A stretch of DNA of 64,000 bases. It comes from Allantophomopsis cytisporea (lineage: Eukaryota; Ascomycota; Leotiomycetes; Phacidiales; Phacidiaceae). Shown here piece after piece: positions 49,508 to 59,619 of this stretch (the first letter of the stretch is position 1; every line of letters begins with the position of its first letter). The stretch spans positions 372,001-436,000 of the forward strand of contig CP103027.1 in assembly GCA_024752435.1 (NCBI GenBank), given 5' to 3'. The translations under genes and the position numbers were made by a program. A model generated the notes under the pieces. The model had not been told where the DNA came from. It worked only from the letters and a program-made list of their open reading frames with translations, and searched no databases.

Positions 49508-49930
49508 TATTATGTCTTTGCTACTAGGTAGGTAGCAAAGTATAAGCTTCTTAGCAGTTGTATATACTAGTACGATATACAAAGAAGTAAAGGCTCTCTA
49601 GTAAAACTAAGTAGTTGCTGTTAGTATTAAAGTATATAACTTAATACTCTAGTAAAAGTATAAGCAAAAGTAGATAACAAAGTATTGATTGAAGTTGAGT
49701 ATAAAGCTCCTATCTACTAAGGAAATATAGAGATCTATATAGTTGCTTCCTACTTTAGAGAACTATATCTATCTTCGGGGAACTATATAGTTCTATAGAG
49801 GAATATATAGTTCCTTTTTATATATACAGTTCTATTATATAACTGTATTGTCCTATAATTCTTAATATATAACCTTGTTATAGCTTTTTACGTTTGTTAT
49901 AATTGTAGGTTGTAGTACAAAGCTATAACA
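49508..49930 (-). repeat. 5' LTR of element D
   Basis: 423 bp, reading TATTATGTC to TATAACA on the plus strand; it retains the CA terminus. The GAAAA duplication follows. Confidence 0.92.
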
Positions 49931-49935
49931 GAAAA

Positions 49936-52844
49936 CTTCTTTCTTTTTATCGAAAGCAGAATAATCGACTATATAAACTTTTTATAGTTAGTACGATTAA
50001 GATAGGTTAAAAAAAAGAAACTAGGAGATTTAAAGATAGTATACAACTATATCCCTATCAATAAAGCAACTATTAAGTTAAATTACCTGATGCCTAGACT
50101 AAAACCTCTTCTATAAAAACTTGCAAAACTATAGATTAAGTATATATTTTCTGTAGATGTAGCAAATAGGTTTTAAACGGTCCTTCTAGTTGAAGAAGAC
50201 TAATACAAAACCGGGTTCGCAAGTATATTAAGGTAGTTCTATTACAGAAGAATAAGTTAAAGGCTAATAAAAGCTCCGGGAATATACTTACAACTCTATA
50301 ACCTAGCAATAAATACGATTCCAAGACCGAATTTTAAACCTTCGATGAAGAACGTTTAACCGGGTAGATCTATATACTATTATTTTGTAGATAACGATGT
50401 AGAAAGAGTAGACTCCTTTGAATTACTTGTTTCTATATTATATAATTATTATTTCCTAAGGATAGTATAGAGCAAACTTACTTTAAATCCGGAAAAGTAT
50501 ATATTCTTTGTAGATAACGTCTAGTTCCTTAGCTATATATAAATACTAAGAAGAATATACCTATTTTATAATAAGATAAATACGTTTAAGAACTAGCCAA
50601 CGCTAATAGATAAAAAGTCCTTGATAGAATTTATTTATACCTTGCCGTTCTTAAAGAACTATATTCCTAGTCGTTTAGATCTAACAACAATACTAAAGAA
50701 GTTGTTAATTTAAAAAAAGGTTAATAAGAAGATTAAAGGAAAAGACGTTACTATATATATTACCAAGGAGTTTAGATAAACTTAAAAACAACAGAAAGTT
50801 TTTAACTTTATTAAAAGTAGTATATACTCGAATGTTATTGCTAGAAGTAATAAGAATTTGCTATATTACCTAGTAATAAATGCCTTTAAAACTAGAACGG
50901 GAGGAGTTTTCTTCTAGTTATCTAGTTTAGATAAGTAGCTATTTAAAGAAGCTGTAGTTATATATTATTTACTTTTTATTGTACTAGTTGACTAAACTAT
51001 AGTTATATTAGCTTAATATAGAAAGGGAGGTATTTGCTATATTTAAAGCCTTTACTAAAGTCGAATAGATAGTCTAAAGATCTAAGTTTCCGATATAGAT
51101 ATATATAGATTATAGTACTCTAGTATCTGTATTTAAAGGCAATAATATATACAGGCGTATTAGTCGTTAGCAGATGAAATTGTCGGAATTCGATTTGGAA
51201 TATTACTATATCTTTAGAAAGCAGATTGCAATTGCCGATAGCCTTTCTAGATTCAATTAGATTTCTTCTAAGAAGTTGCTATTAATAGGCGATTTGTACT
51301 GCTTCTAGGATAATAAAGAAATAGATTTTATTCTTGCTATAGCTAATATTTATATCGGTCGAGGTTCTATAGTCGGTAATTCTAAAGCTGCTACCTTTTC
51401 TAGTAATCCTCTAGAAGAATTAGAAGAGTTCGACTTAACTTTTAAAATAATTAAAAGATAGGAGGAATAAATCAACGACTTGTAGTATAGCAATATAGTA
51501 TTCTACCAATTAATAAGAGGATATCTAGACGGTAGATTATCTAGATCTCGAATTAAATACCTTTATAAACAAGCCTTTAAATTTATCTTGTATAATAGGT
51601 CCGAAGAAAAAAGACTGTATTACTAGGAAAAGAATAATACTACTTTGTAATATATCTAGGAATAGAAGGTCCTAGGTATTCTTTGAGAAGTTTACAATGT
51701 TTATAGATATTTTAGTAATAAGTTGACCTATTTCAACTGTCTTAGTTAGTATTATTGGCCAAGCCGGTAAAAAGATATTGCTAGGAAGTATTAAGAATAT
51801 ACAAATTGTTAGATGGTTAGCTTTTTCAAGCCTTCTATTAGAATATTGCTAGTATTATTGATAGTACTATTTAATATGTTTGCAATAGACTTTATCAGAC
51901 TGTTTTTACTTTTGTCTACCTTTGGAAACAAGTATATCCTAATTAGAGTAGACTACTTCTCGAAATATTTTATTATAGAACTATCGCGAACTACAAAGGC
52001 AAGTAATATAGTTTGTTTCTTAGAAAAGCAGGTGTTTCCTATATTTAGTTTCCTAAAGATAGTATATATAGACAATAGTAGCTACTTTAAAAACAAAGAA
52101 GTTAAAGAAATATTGAACGGTATAAATATATATTAGTTTTTTATACCTACCTTTTATCTATTTTTAGTAGGATTGGTTGAACGATATATTCAAATAGTTC
52201 TTAGTAGGCTTTGAAAGGTTATTTAAAGAGCTAATAAGTTTATCTATAGATAGGATATCCTATTACTATAAATTATCAACGCTATTAATACTTATATAGT
52301 ATATACTTATAAATATACTCTGTATAAAGTTCTATTCGGTTTTAATCTACGAACTTTGCTAAAAGACGACTTATTATATAGAGTTTTAATTAGAGAATTC
52401 CTTTAGACCCGAGATAGAAGGGATACTACTTTTAATATAGTACTAGAGTCTAGCTATATAACGCTTTGTATTTTACGTTTTAAAGATCTCTAGGAAATAG
52501 CAAATAAGTTATATATCTAAAGCTAAAAGAAGATCAAAGAGAAGGATTGTAAGAAATATACGAACCAGAAGAAGATTACTATAGGTAATTTGGTATTGTT
52601 CTGTTGGATAGTATAAAATTACTAACATTCTTACAAGCTTAAACTAAAATAGTATAGTCCTTTTATCGTTAAAAAGATTACAATAAATAAAGCTGCTGCA
52701 ATCCTCTAAAATTTCTATATATAGAAGGATATCGGAAAGTTCTACATCAATAACATTAAACTATTTTGTTAGAACAAGGTTTAATACAATAAAATCCTAT
52801 AGCAAAAGATCTTTCAATCGAATAAAAATATTAGAGCTAATATA
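49936..52844 (+). pseudogene. RT, RNase H and integrase remnant of element C
   Basis: The RT core is recognisable from IVYNYIPINKATIKL (about 50040-50080) to the catalytic region YYFVDNDVE near 50385, where a D-D pair has become D-N. A putative RNase H region follows around 50860-51260. The integrase zinc-binding region (YYWPSR, around 51750) leads into the open stretch 51813-52136 with the integrase core (FAIDFIRLF, YILIRVDYFSKY, VYIDNSSYF), and a C-terminal SH3-like part is near 52580-52780. The RT is visibly unlike that of elements A/E and B/D. No chromodomain is seen before element E interrupts at CTAAG. Confidence 0.72.
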
Positions 52845-52849
52845 CTAAG

Positions 52850-53256
52850 TATAACAACGGGTCTTCAAAGTAACGTGTTAAAGATAGGCTTAGGCTTCTT
52901 TAGCGTTGGGTTCTCTTAGTATTGCTTGGAGAAGAGGCAAGAGCTAGAGTATATAATACAAGATTGGGATTAAAGTACTAAGTTGAGTAGTAAAGCTCGA
53001 TTATAGCTTAAGGGAATACTAGAAGCAAAGTAATAATTGTATTAGGTTGAGTAAGCTTATTTAAGTTGACTATAAAGTCCTAAATACAGTAGGAAGTTCG
53101 TAGACTATATACATATTGATTTCTAGCTGTTTATACTGCTTATTGAATAAGTATAGTAAGTACTAGGTTGTTTATTCTGCTTACTTAGTAAGTACAATAA
53201 GTATTAATACGCTATATAACCTATAAATCCTATATATTGAGGCTAAGGCCGTAATA
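52850..53256 (-). repeat. 3' LTR of element E
   Basis: 407 bp, from TATAACAACGG to GTAATA on the plus strand. The complement of a purine tract (53261-53270) lies just inside. Confidence 0.93.
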
Positions 53257-53379
53257 TTAAGTCTTCCCTCCAATAAACTTTGTCCTAAAGCTATAGCTGA
53301 GTATCTACTTAGCCTACTTAAGCTTTGTATAACTTATAGGTTCCTTTAAAGGGTATCGTTTCCTTTTAATATACCTAAA

Positions 53380-53889
53380 GCTTCCTCTAAACCTTGCAAT
53401 AGTACGTATTGTCGGAAGGTTTTATTGTATAAGCTTGAAAAAAAAAAGCCTGTTATACGTCTTTGTACTAGTTGTATTTCTTTGGGTACTTTTTATATTG
53501 TAGGTCTAAGATCTAACAAGTGTTCGGAGTATATTCGTTGTACTAAGTTTTGTAACTTGATAGTTTCTAAAGCAGACTAGGCTCGCCTAGAGCAAAGTAA
53601 AGCTAAAGTACAAGAAGAGTTGCTTTATACTAAAGAGAAACGTTTTAAAGCAAAGGTAGTAGTACTTCGTTTGTACAAGCAACTAGCTTTTCTAGAGAAT
53701 CGAGAACAAAATATAGTAGTTCGGGAATTGCAAAATATCGAGGAGATTGAAGTAGATGAACGTTGTAAAGTAGGGGAGCTTTTACTAGGGTCTCCTAATT
53801 GTATTGTAGAAGGGCTTAGTTCTAAAGATTCGTCGGGTTTGCTAGGATCGGGTTTAAATTCTCTCGATAATCTTCCTTCTAATTTCTAG
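53380..53889 (+). pseudogene. Opposite-strand ORF of element E: Zn2Cys6-spaced block plus coiled coil
   Basis: The better preserved copy of the A/E-family ORF. The block at 53464-53553 reads CX2CX6CX8CX2CX6C in position, with Cys at 1, 2, 4 and 6 and Tyr at 3 and 5. A KAD-stop motif follows (single TAG, probable former Trp), then an uninterrupted stretch to the natural stop at 53889: a charged helical region (LYTKEKRFKAKVVVLRLYKQ, LENREQ, LQNIEEIE) and a Ser/Leu/Gly-rich C terminus ending LDNLPSNF. Apart from that one stop the frame is open from about 53380. The start codon is not certain. Function unknown. Confidence 0.68.
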
Positions 53890-54079
53890 GATAACTTAGG
53901 TCTTTTAGATAGTACTTAGAGTCCTTCTATATAGTAGAAGAGTCGTTGATTTCTTAGAATAGTTAAAGGCTCTTTAAATATTCTAAGAATATACCGATTT
54001 CGGAGGCTAGTATTTATATGTATTTTCTTAGGGCGTCTTCTTTTCCTAGGTTGTATTGTATTCTAGGTGTTCGGTCTTA

Positions 54080-57000
54080 GTACTTCTAAGTTCCTTTAGT
54101 AGAATTCTTCAATAAGTTTTTAACAGTCGGTTATATTTTCTGTAGGTTCCTATATGTTTTCTAAGTCGGGGTAACCTTCCTACTTAATTAAGTATCTTAG
54201 CTAATAATTAATTAGCTATACATCTAGAATTTTCTCTACTATATAGATATCTTCGAACAATTCAATAGGTAGAGCTTTATTGCTCAATATTGCTTCTTCT
54301 AGTACTTTTTCAAAGAGTAATATATAGAAGATCGGGTATATTTATATATTAGTTGGTAACTAGAGTTTGTAGTTTACTATACTAACTTGTCGGAGTATCT
54401 GAAAAAGTCTAAGCTTAAATACGTCAAGTTTCTTGCTAGGTTTCTTAGTTTTGATGTTTTTTCGGAGTAGGTATACTTTATCTCCTTTTTTTAGCGTTGG
54501 TTCTATATAACGCCTTTAGTTATAGTAGAGTACTAATCTCTAGGCTAGGAATTAAATGTCGGTAGATAGCTCTTTCTAGAGTCTTAAGAGTTCTTCAACG
54601 GCGATATATACTTTCTAGGCGATCGGCTAGAAGTTCTATAGTTCTATTATTGCAATTAGGTCGAATCTATAGTTAGCAAAAAATAGAGAAATTTTTGTAG
54701 TTTCTGTAGTTGTACTGTTGTATACAAATTGTACTATAGGTAAAAGCGATACCTAATTGTTCTACTTATAGTTGATATAGCAGTATAAATACTATTTAAA
54801 CGTTTAGTTAAGCCGTTTGGTTTGTTTATCGGTCTAAAGGTAGTAGCTAGTCGATAGCTTGTAGTTAATACCAAGTTAATCAACGAAGGATCTTTAAAAC
54901 TTAGAGGTAAACAATTTGTCTCGGTCAGAAATAATTTCAATAGGAAGGCTATAGTTTCTAACGATGGTCCTAAGAAAGGTATATATAAGTTCTTCTATAT
55001 CTAAAGCTTCTTTATACAGTAAGAAGTATCTATACTTAGTAAGTCGGTCTATAATAACAAAGATTAAGTTATATTTAACGTTTGTAAGTAGTTTTTTCGA
55101 TAGTAGTAACTTTACTATAAAGTCTAAGGCAACTAATTGCTATACTCTTGTCGGGGTACTTAGTAATTTCAGGAATCTATAAAGCTTCTATTATAAAGCT
55201 TTGTTCCGAATGTAGATGTTGTATAACTATATATAGTTCTCGATAGTCTTCTTTATACCTAGGAAGTAATAGGTTCTAGATATTCGTTCTAGAGTCTTTG
55301 TTGTACCTTGGTATCTATATATATACGTTTTGTAGTAATCAGAGATAATCTTCTTGTATAGAGTATAAAGTAGGTAGACTAGATTTTTAAAGAGCAGCAG
55401 GCCTCTCTCGGTTTTTAAAAATCCTACTTCTTCTCTTCCTAATTCTAAGAGTCTTTGTACTACTTTATTGTATTGGTAGGCCTTTTAGATCTCTTCTTCA
55501 AGGTCTTAGTTTTCAATCTAGAGTATCGTTAATACTAGGTAGTTGTATTTTATAATATTCTCGTCTATAAGTATTAATACTAACTAGGAAGCTAGTTTCT
55601 GGTTTTCTATATAATCAGGCCGTCGGCTTAAAGCATCGGCTTTAGTGTTTTCAGATCTTTTATAGTATTTGATCTAGAAATTGTAGGCTAATAGTAGTTC
55701 TAACCAACGTACTTGTCTTCAATTTAGTAACTTAGTTGTTGTAAAGTACAAGAGGTTCTTGTAGTTAGAATATACAATTACTAAGTATCTAGGTCCTTCT
55801 AGATATACTCTCTATTTTTAAAACATAGCTACAATAACGAGTAGTTCTTTGTTGTGTATTTTGTAGTTGAGTTCTATAGGGGATAACTTTCGAGAGTAGA
55901 AGGCTATAGGGTATAGTTTTCTATTGTTGTCGGGCTAACTAATAGTTGTGTTTATTGCAAAGTTTAAAGCGTCTGTTTCTAAGATAATCTCTGGTTTAAA
56001 ATTAAAGGTTACTAGGATTAGCACAATAATAAATCGTTTCTTCAACTTTTAGAAGGCGTCTTCTGCTTCTAGAGTCTATTAGAAATTCTAGTCTTTTCGA
56101 ATAAGTCGGGTTAAAGGTTCTGCTACTTTCGAGTAGTATTTAATAAAGCATCGATAGTAATTAGCAAGTTTAAAGAACGCTTGTAGTTCTTTTACAGTTT
56201 GTAGCTCTAGCTATTTGTAGATAGACTTAGTTTTTGCTAGGTCTATTAAAATTCCTTTTGTAGAGATAATATATCCTAAAAATTCTACTAATTCTTAGTA
56301 AAACTTGTATTTCTCTAGTTTTACTAGAAGTCTCGAGGCTTGTAGTACAAACAATACTTTTTTAACCTGTTGGATATACTTTTTTCTATCTTTAGAGTAT
56401 ACAAGTATATTGTCGAGGTAGGCTATACAAAAGTAATCAAAATAAGGTTGTAGTACCAAGTTGATCAAGGCTTAGAAGGTTGCTAGTATATTAATAAGTC
56501 TAAATAGTATAACAATATACTTGTAATAGCTATAATAAGTATAGAACGCTGTCTTTTATTCTTCTCCTTCTTTTATTTTTACAAGGTTGTATACTCTATA
56601 CAAGTCTAGCTTGGTAAAGTACTTCGTACTTTAAAAGCAGTTTTAAAGCTCTAATATTAACGGTAGGGCGTACCGGTTTTTAATAGTAATAGAATTGAGC
56701 TAGCGATAATCTATACAGAGTTGTAAACTTCTATCCTTCTTAGGGATAAATAGGATTAGATATCCTACTAAGGAAGTAGAAGCGCAGATAAATCTTTTAG
56801 CTAGGTTTTCGTCAAGGTATTCTCTAAAGGCTTTTAGCTCCTTCTCGGAGAGCAAATATATCGGTCTATAGGTTGGCTTTTTACTTTCCTCGATAGGTAT
56901 TTTATAATCCTACAGCTAGTATATTAGTAGTATATACTTTAAGTCTCCTTCTTAGAACAGATTATTAAATTCTTAATATTCTTTAAGTACTATAGTATTT

Positions 57001-57740
57001 GTTGCTAGTAATATTAGGTTTGTAGGCTTATACTATAAATACTATATAGTAATAAGATCCTTTTTACATTTCTAGATCTTTTGGATATATTCTAGAGATA
57101 CTAGACAGATCTTTAGGATCTCGTTTTAAACAGGCTATATACTTATAGGTATAACTAGTTTTCAGGGGACAAGCTAGATATTCTTTGTATCTTTAGCTTT
57201 AGTATTCCTCAAGGCTTTTATAGCTATAGAGGATATTCTTTGGTTCGTCTGGGTACAATTACATCTTTTAAAACTAATCGATCCTTTCGACTAGTCGATA
57301 ACCGGATTGTACCTCTTAAGCTAGGAGATTCCTAAGATAGCGTTGTATTCTAAAATATTAGTAATGTTGAAGCATAGCTTTTCTTTGTAAAAATATATTT
57401 TAAAATAGAAGATGTTTGTTTCTTACTGTACTTAACCTTAGTTCTAAGTATTAGGGGTACTATCGATGTTTTGTAGTTGGTATAGGTCTTTCTTAGTTTC
57501 TTGTAGGATACTATTCTTCTAAACGTATCTAGGGGATATAAAGTTTCTATAGGCTCTAGAATCAATAAAGGTTTGCATCCGATATCTATTGATTCTTGCT
57601 GTAACTATTAAATGTAGTATATAGGTAGTTTTAATAGGTTCTTCTATATTTGAAGTATAAGTCGGTAAGTTGATTCTATAGTTGTATAAAGTACTATAAC
57701 AATTATAAAACCGAAGATCCGGCGTTTATATAGGTCTTTA
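54080..57740 (-). pseudogene. pol remnant of element E
   Basis: Minus-strand protease (about 57540-57600), RT (catalytic box YLDN near 56410-56425, where A still has YLDD), RNase H, integrase and chromodomain (about 54098-54258), colinear with element A. RIP-type stops throughout. The apparent 71-codon frame at 57350-57565, also seen in A, is out of frame with the protease and is a shadow. Confidence 0.82.
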
Positions 57741-57759
57741 TATACAAGGGCCGTTTAGT

Positions 57760-58843
57760 TTTTTATCTTCGAATTCTTCCTAGGGAACTATCTAGTTCTT
57801 TTTTTGTTGGATAGGTAAGTATTACAGTCGTCTTTTGTATATATAGTCTAAGATATAGAGGCATGCAAAGAAGTTTGGTTTTCTATAGTAGTTAGACTAT
57901 TGTAAGAGGTATTTAGGGTTTGTTTATTAAGGTACTAGTTTATTTAGTAACCTAGTCTTCTACAGTATAGATATAGTTTTTCTTAGAATCTTCTTTCTCG
58001 TTCTTTTTAAGTAATCTTTCTAAGTACTCTAGTAGTACTAAGGTCTATAGGTATAGTTCTATCGGGGTTTATACGAATATTAGAATTCTATCTGTAAAAG
58101 TAATAGAGTAGAACTCGATTTTCTTGTTGCTTGGGTTCTATATATAGGCGTGCCTAGTAGGTAGGTATAGTATTCTTGTTTCGGGGAATCTATAGAAGGC
58201 TTTTTTTACTACATCGCTCTTAACGTCTTTCCTATAAGTAGTTGTCGATATATATAGCTATACTAACAAGTTCTCTTAGAGTATCGGGTCGGTTGGTACA
58301 AGCAATATTATCTTTAACTTCGTCTTTTAGTCTTTGATAGAACTAGGCAATTAAAGCAGCATCTTCCTATTGTATATAGGTAGCAATCTATTAGAATTTT
58401 AAAGCGTAGTAGCTTGCAGATTGAGTCTAGGTTAGAGATAATAAACGTTGTTTAGCGGACTAGGTTTCGTCGATATCTTTAAATATCTCTTAGATTATAG
58501 TAATAAAGTTCTAGAAGCCTAAGAATATTTCCTAGGTTTTAATACGTTGCTAGTTAGGTTTATTGCTTAACTTATTAGTAAAGTAAAGTTCAATTTAGTC
58601 GAGGGTAGGACCTTTTAGGTAGGATATAGCAAGTAAAGCTTTTCTTTCTTTTGTTAGGTACTATTGTTGATTTATTAGCAGGTAGACTTAGAGCTAGAGT
58701 ATAAATCCTTTCAGCTTCTTTCAGTCTCTATAAAACAGGTTAGGTCGGGCTACCCCTCCCTTCTGTTCTCAGTCGTTTTCGACTAGTAGGTTTTAGAGGG
58801 TAGTAGTAGCTATACTAGAACTTGTAGAATTACTAGCAGACAT
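57760..58843 (-). pseudogene. gag remnant of element E
   Basis: It starts at the ATG at 58843, the same MSASNST start as in element A, and continues through the capsid-like region to the zinc knuckle near 57940-57990. In-frame stops sit mostly at former Trp and Gln codons. The 3' boundary is approximate. Confidence 0.78.
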
Positions 58844-58966
58844 TGTAATAGTTAGTTCGTCGATAAATTTGCTGCTAGCGTTACTAGCAGTTGATTCTAA
58901 GTTGTAGTCGCGGGTTTCTAAAGTCGTTATATACTTAAAGCTAGTACCTCAAGTAGATAGTTAAAG

Positions 58967-59373
58967 TATAACGACAGGTCTTTAAAGTAACGTATTGAAG
59001 ATAGGCTTAAGCTTCTTTAGTATTAGGTTCTCTTAGTATTGCTTGGAGAAGAGGTAAAAGCTAGAGTATATAATATAGGATCGGGATTAAAGTACTAAGT
59101 TGAGTAGTAAAGCTCGATTATAGCTTAAGGGAATACTAGAAGCAAAGTAATAATTGTATTAGGTTGAGTAAGCTTATTTAAGTTGACTATAAAGTCCTAA
59201 ATACAGTAGGAAGTTCGTAGACTATATACATATTGATTTCTAGCTGTTTATACTGCTTATTGAATAAGTATAGTAAGTACTAGGTTGTTTATTCTGCTTA
59301 CTTAGTAAGTACAATAAGTATTAATACGCTATATAACCTATAAGTCTTGTATACTAAGGCTAAAGCTGTAATA
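58967..59373 (-). repeat. 5' LTR of element E
   Basis: 407 bp, from TATAACGAC to GTAATA on the plus strand. The CTAAG duplication follows at 59374. Confidence 0.93.
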
Positions 59374-59619
59374 CTAAGAAAGTAATATATTTTAGACGAG
59401 GCTAGAGTTATTAAACATAATAGAAAGAGAGAAAGAGGATTAAAAGTAGAACTAGAAGAAGAAGAAATATTACTAGAACTAGAAGAATAGTAGAATAACT
59501 TTATAGACTTTTTATATAAAATAGTAGATAAGTTAGACTTAGTATACTAGATAGAAAGGTTAGTTTAAATAGATCTCTATAAAATACTACATTAATAAAG
59601 CAATTTTTAAGCAGTTGAA

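Larger units (their letters stand above)
43091..49930 (-). mobile_element. Chromovirus 'D' (Ty3/gypsy, minus strand), nested in element C
   Basis: 6,840 bp with 423-bp LTRs and the duplication GAAAA (43086-43090 and 49931-49935). It is colinear with element B throughout, with numerous extra transitions. It inserted between protease and RT of element C. It carries the same opposite-strand ORF as B beside its 3' LTR, and the LTRs are 20 bp longer than those of B owing to a divergent central part. Confidence 0.93.
52850..59373 (-). mobile_element. Chromovirus 'E' (Ty3/gypsy, minus strand), same family as A
   Basis: 6,524 bp, the same length as A once B is removed, with 407-bp LTRs and the duplication CTAAG (52845-52849 and 59374-59378). 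It lies in inverted orientation to A and is colinear with it. It carries gag, protease, RT, RNase H, integrase and chromodomain on the minus strand and the Cys-block ORF on the plus strand. It inserted in the 3' end of pol of element C, whose frame can be followed across the site. Confidence 0.94.
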
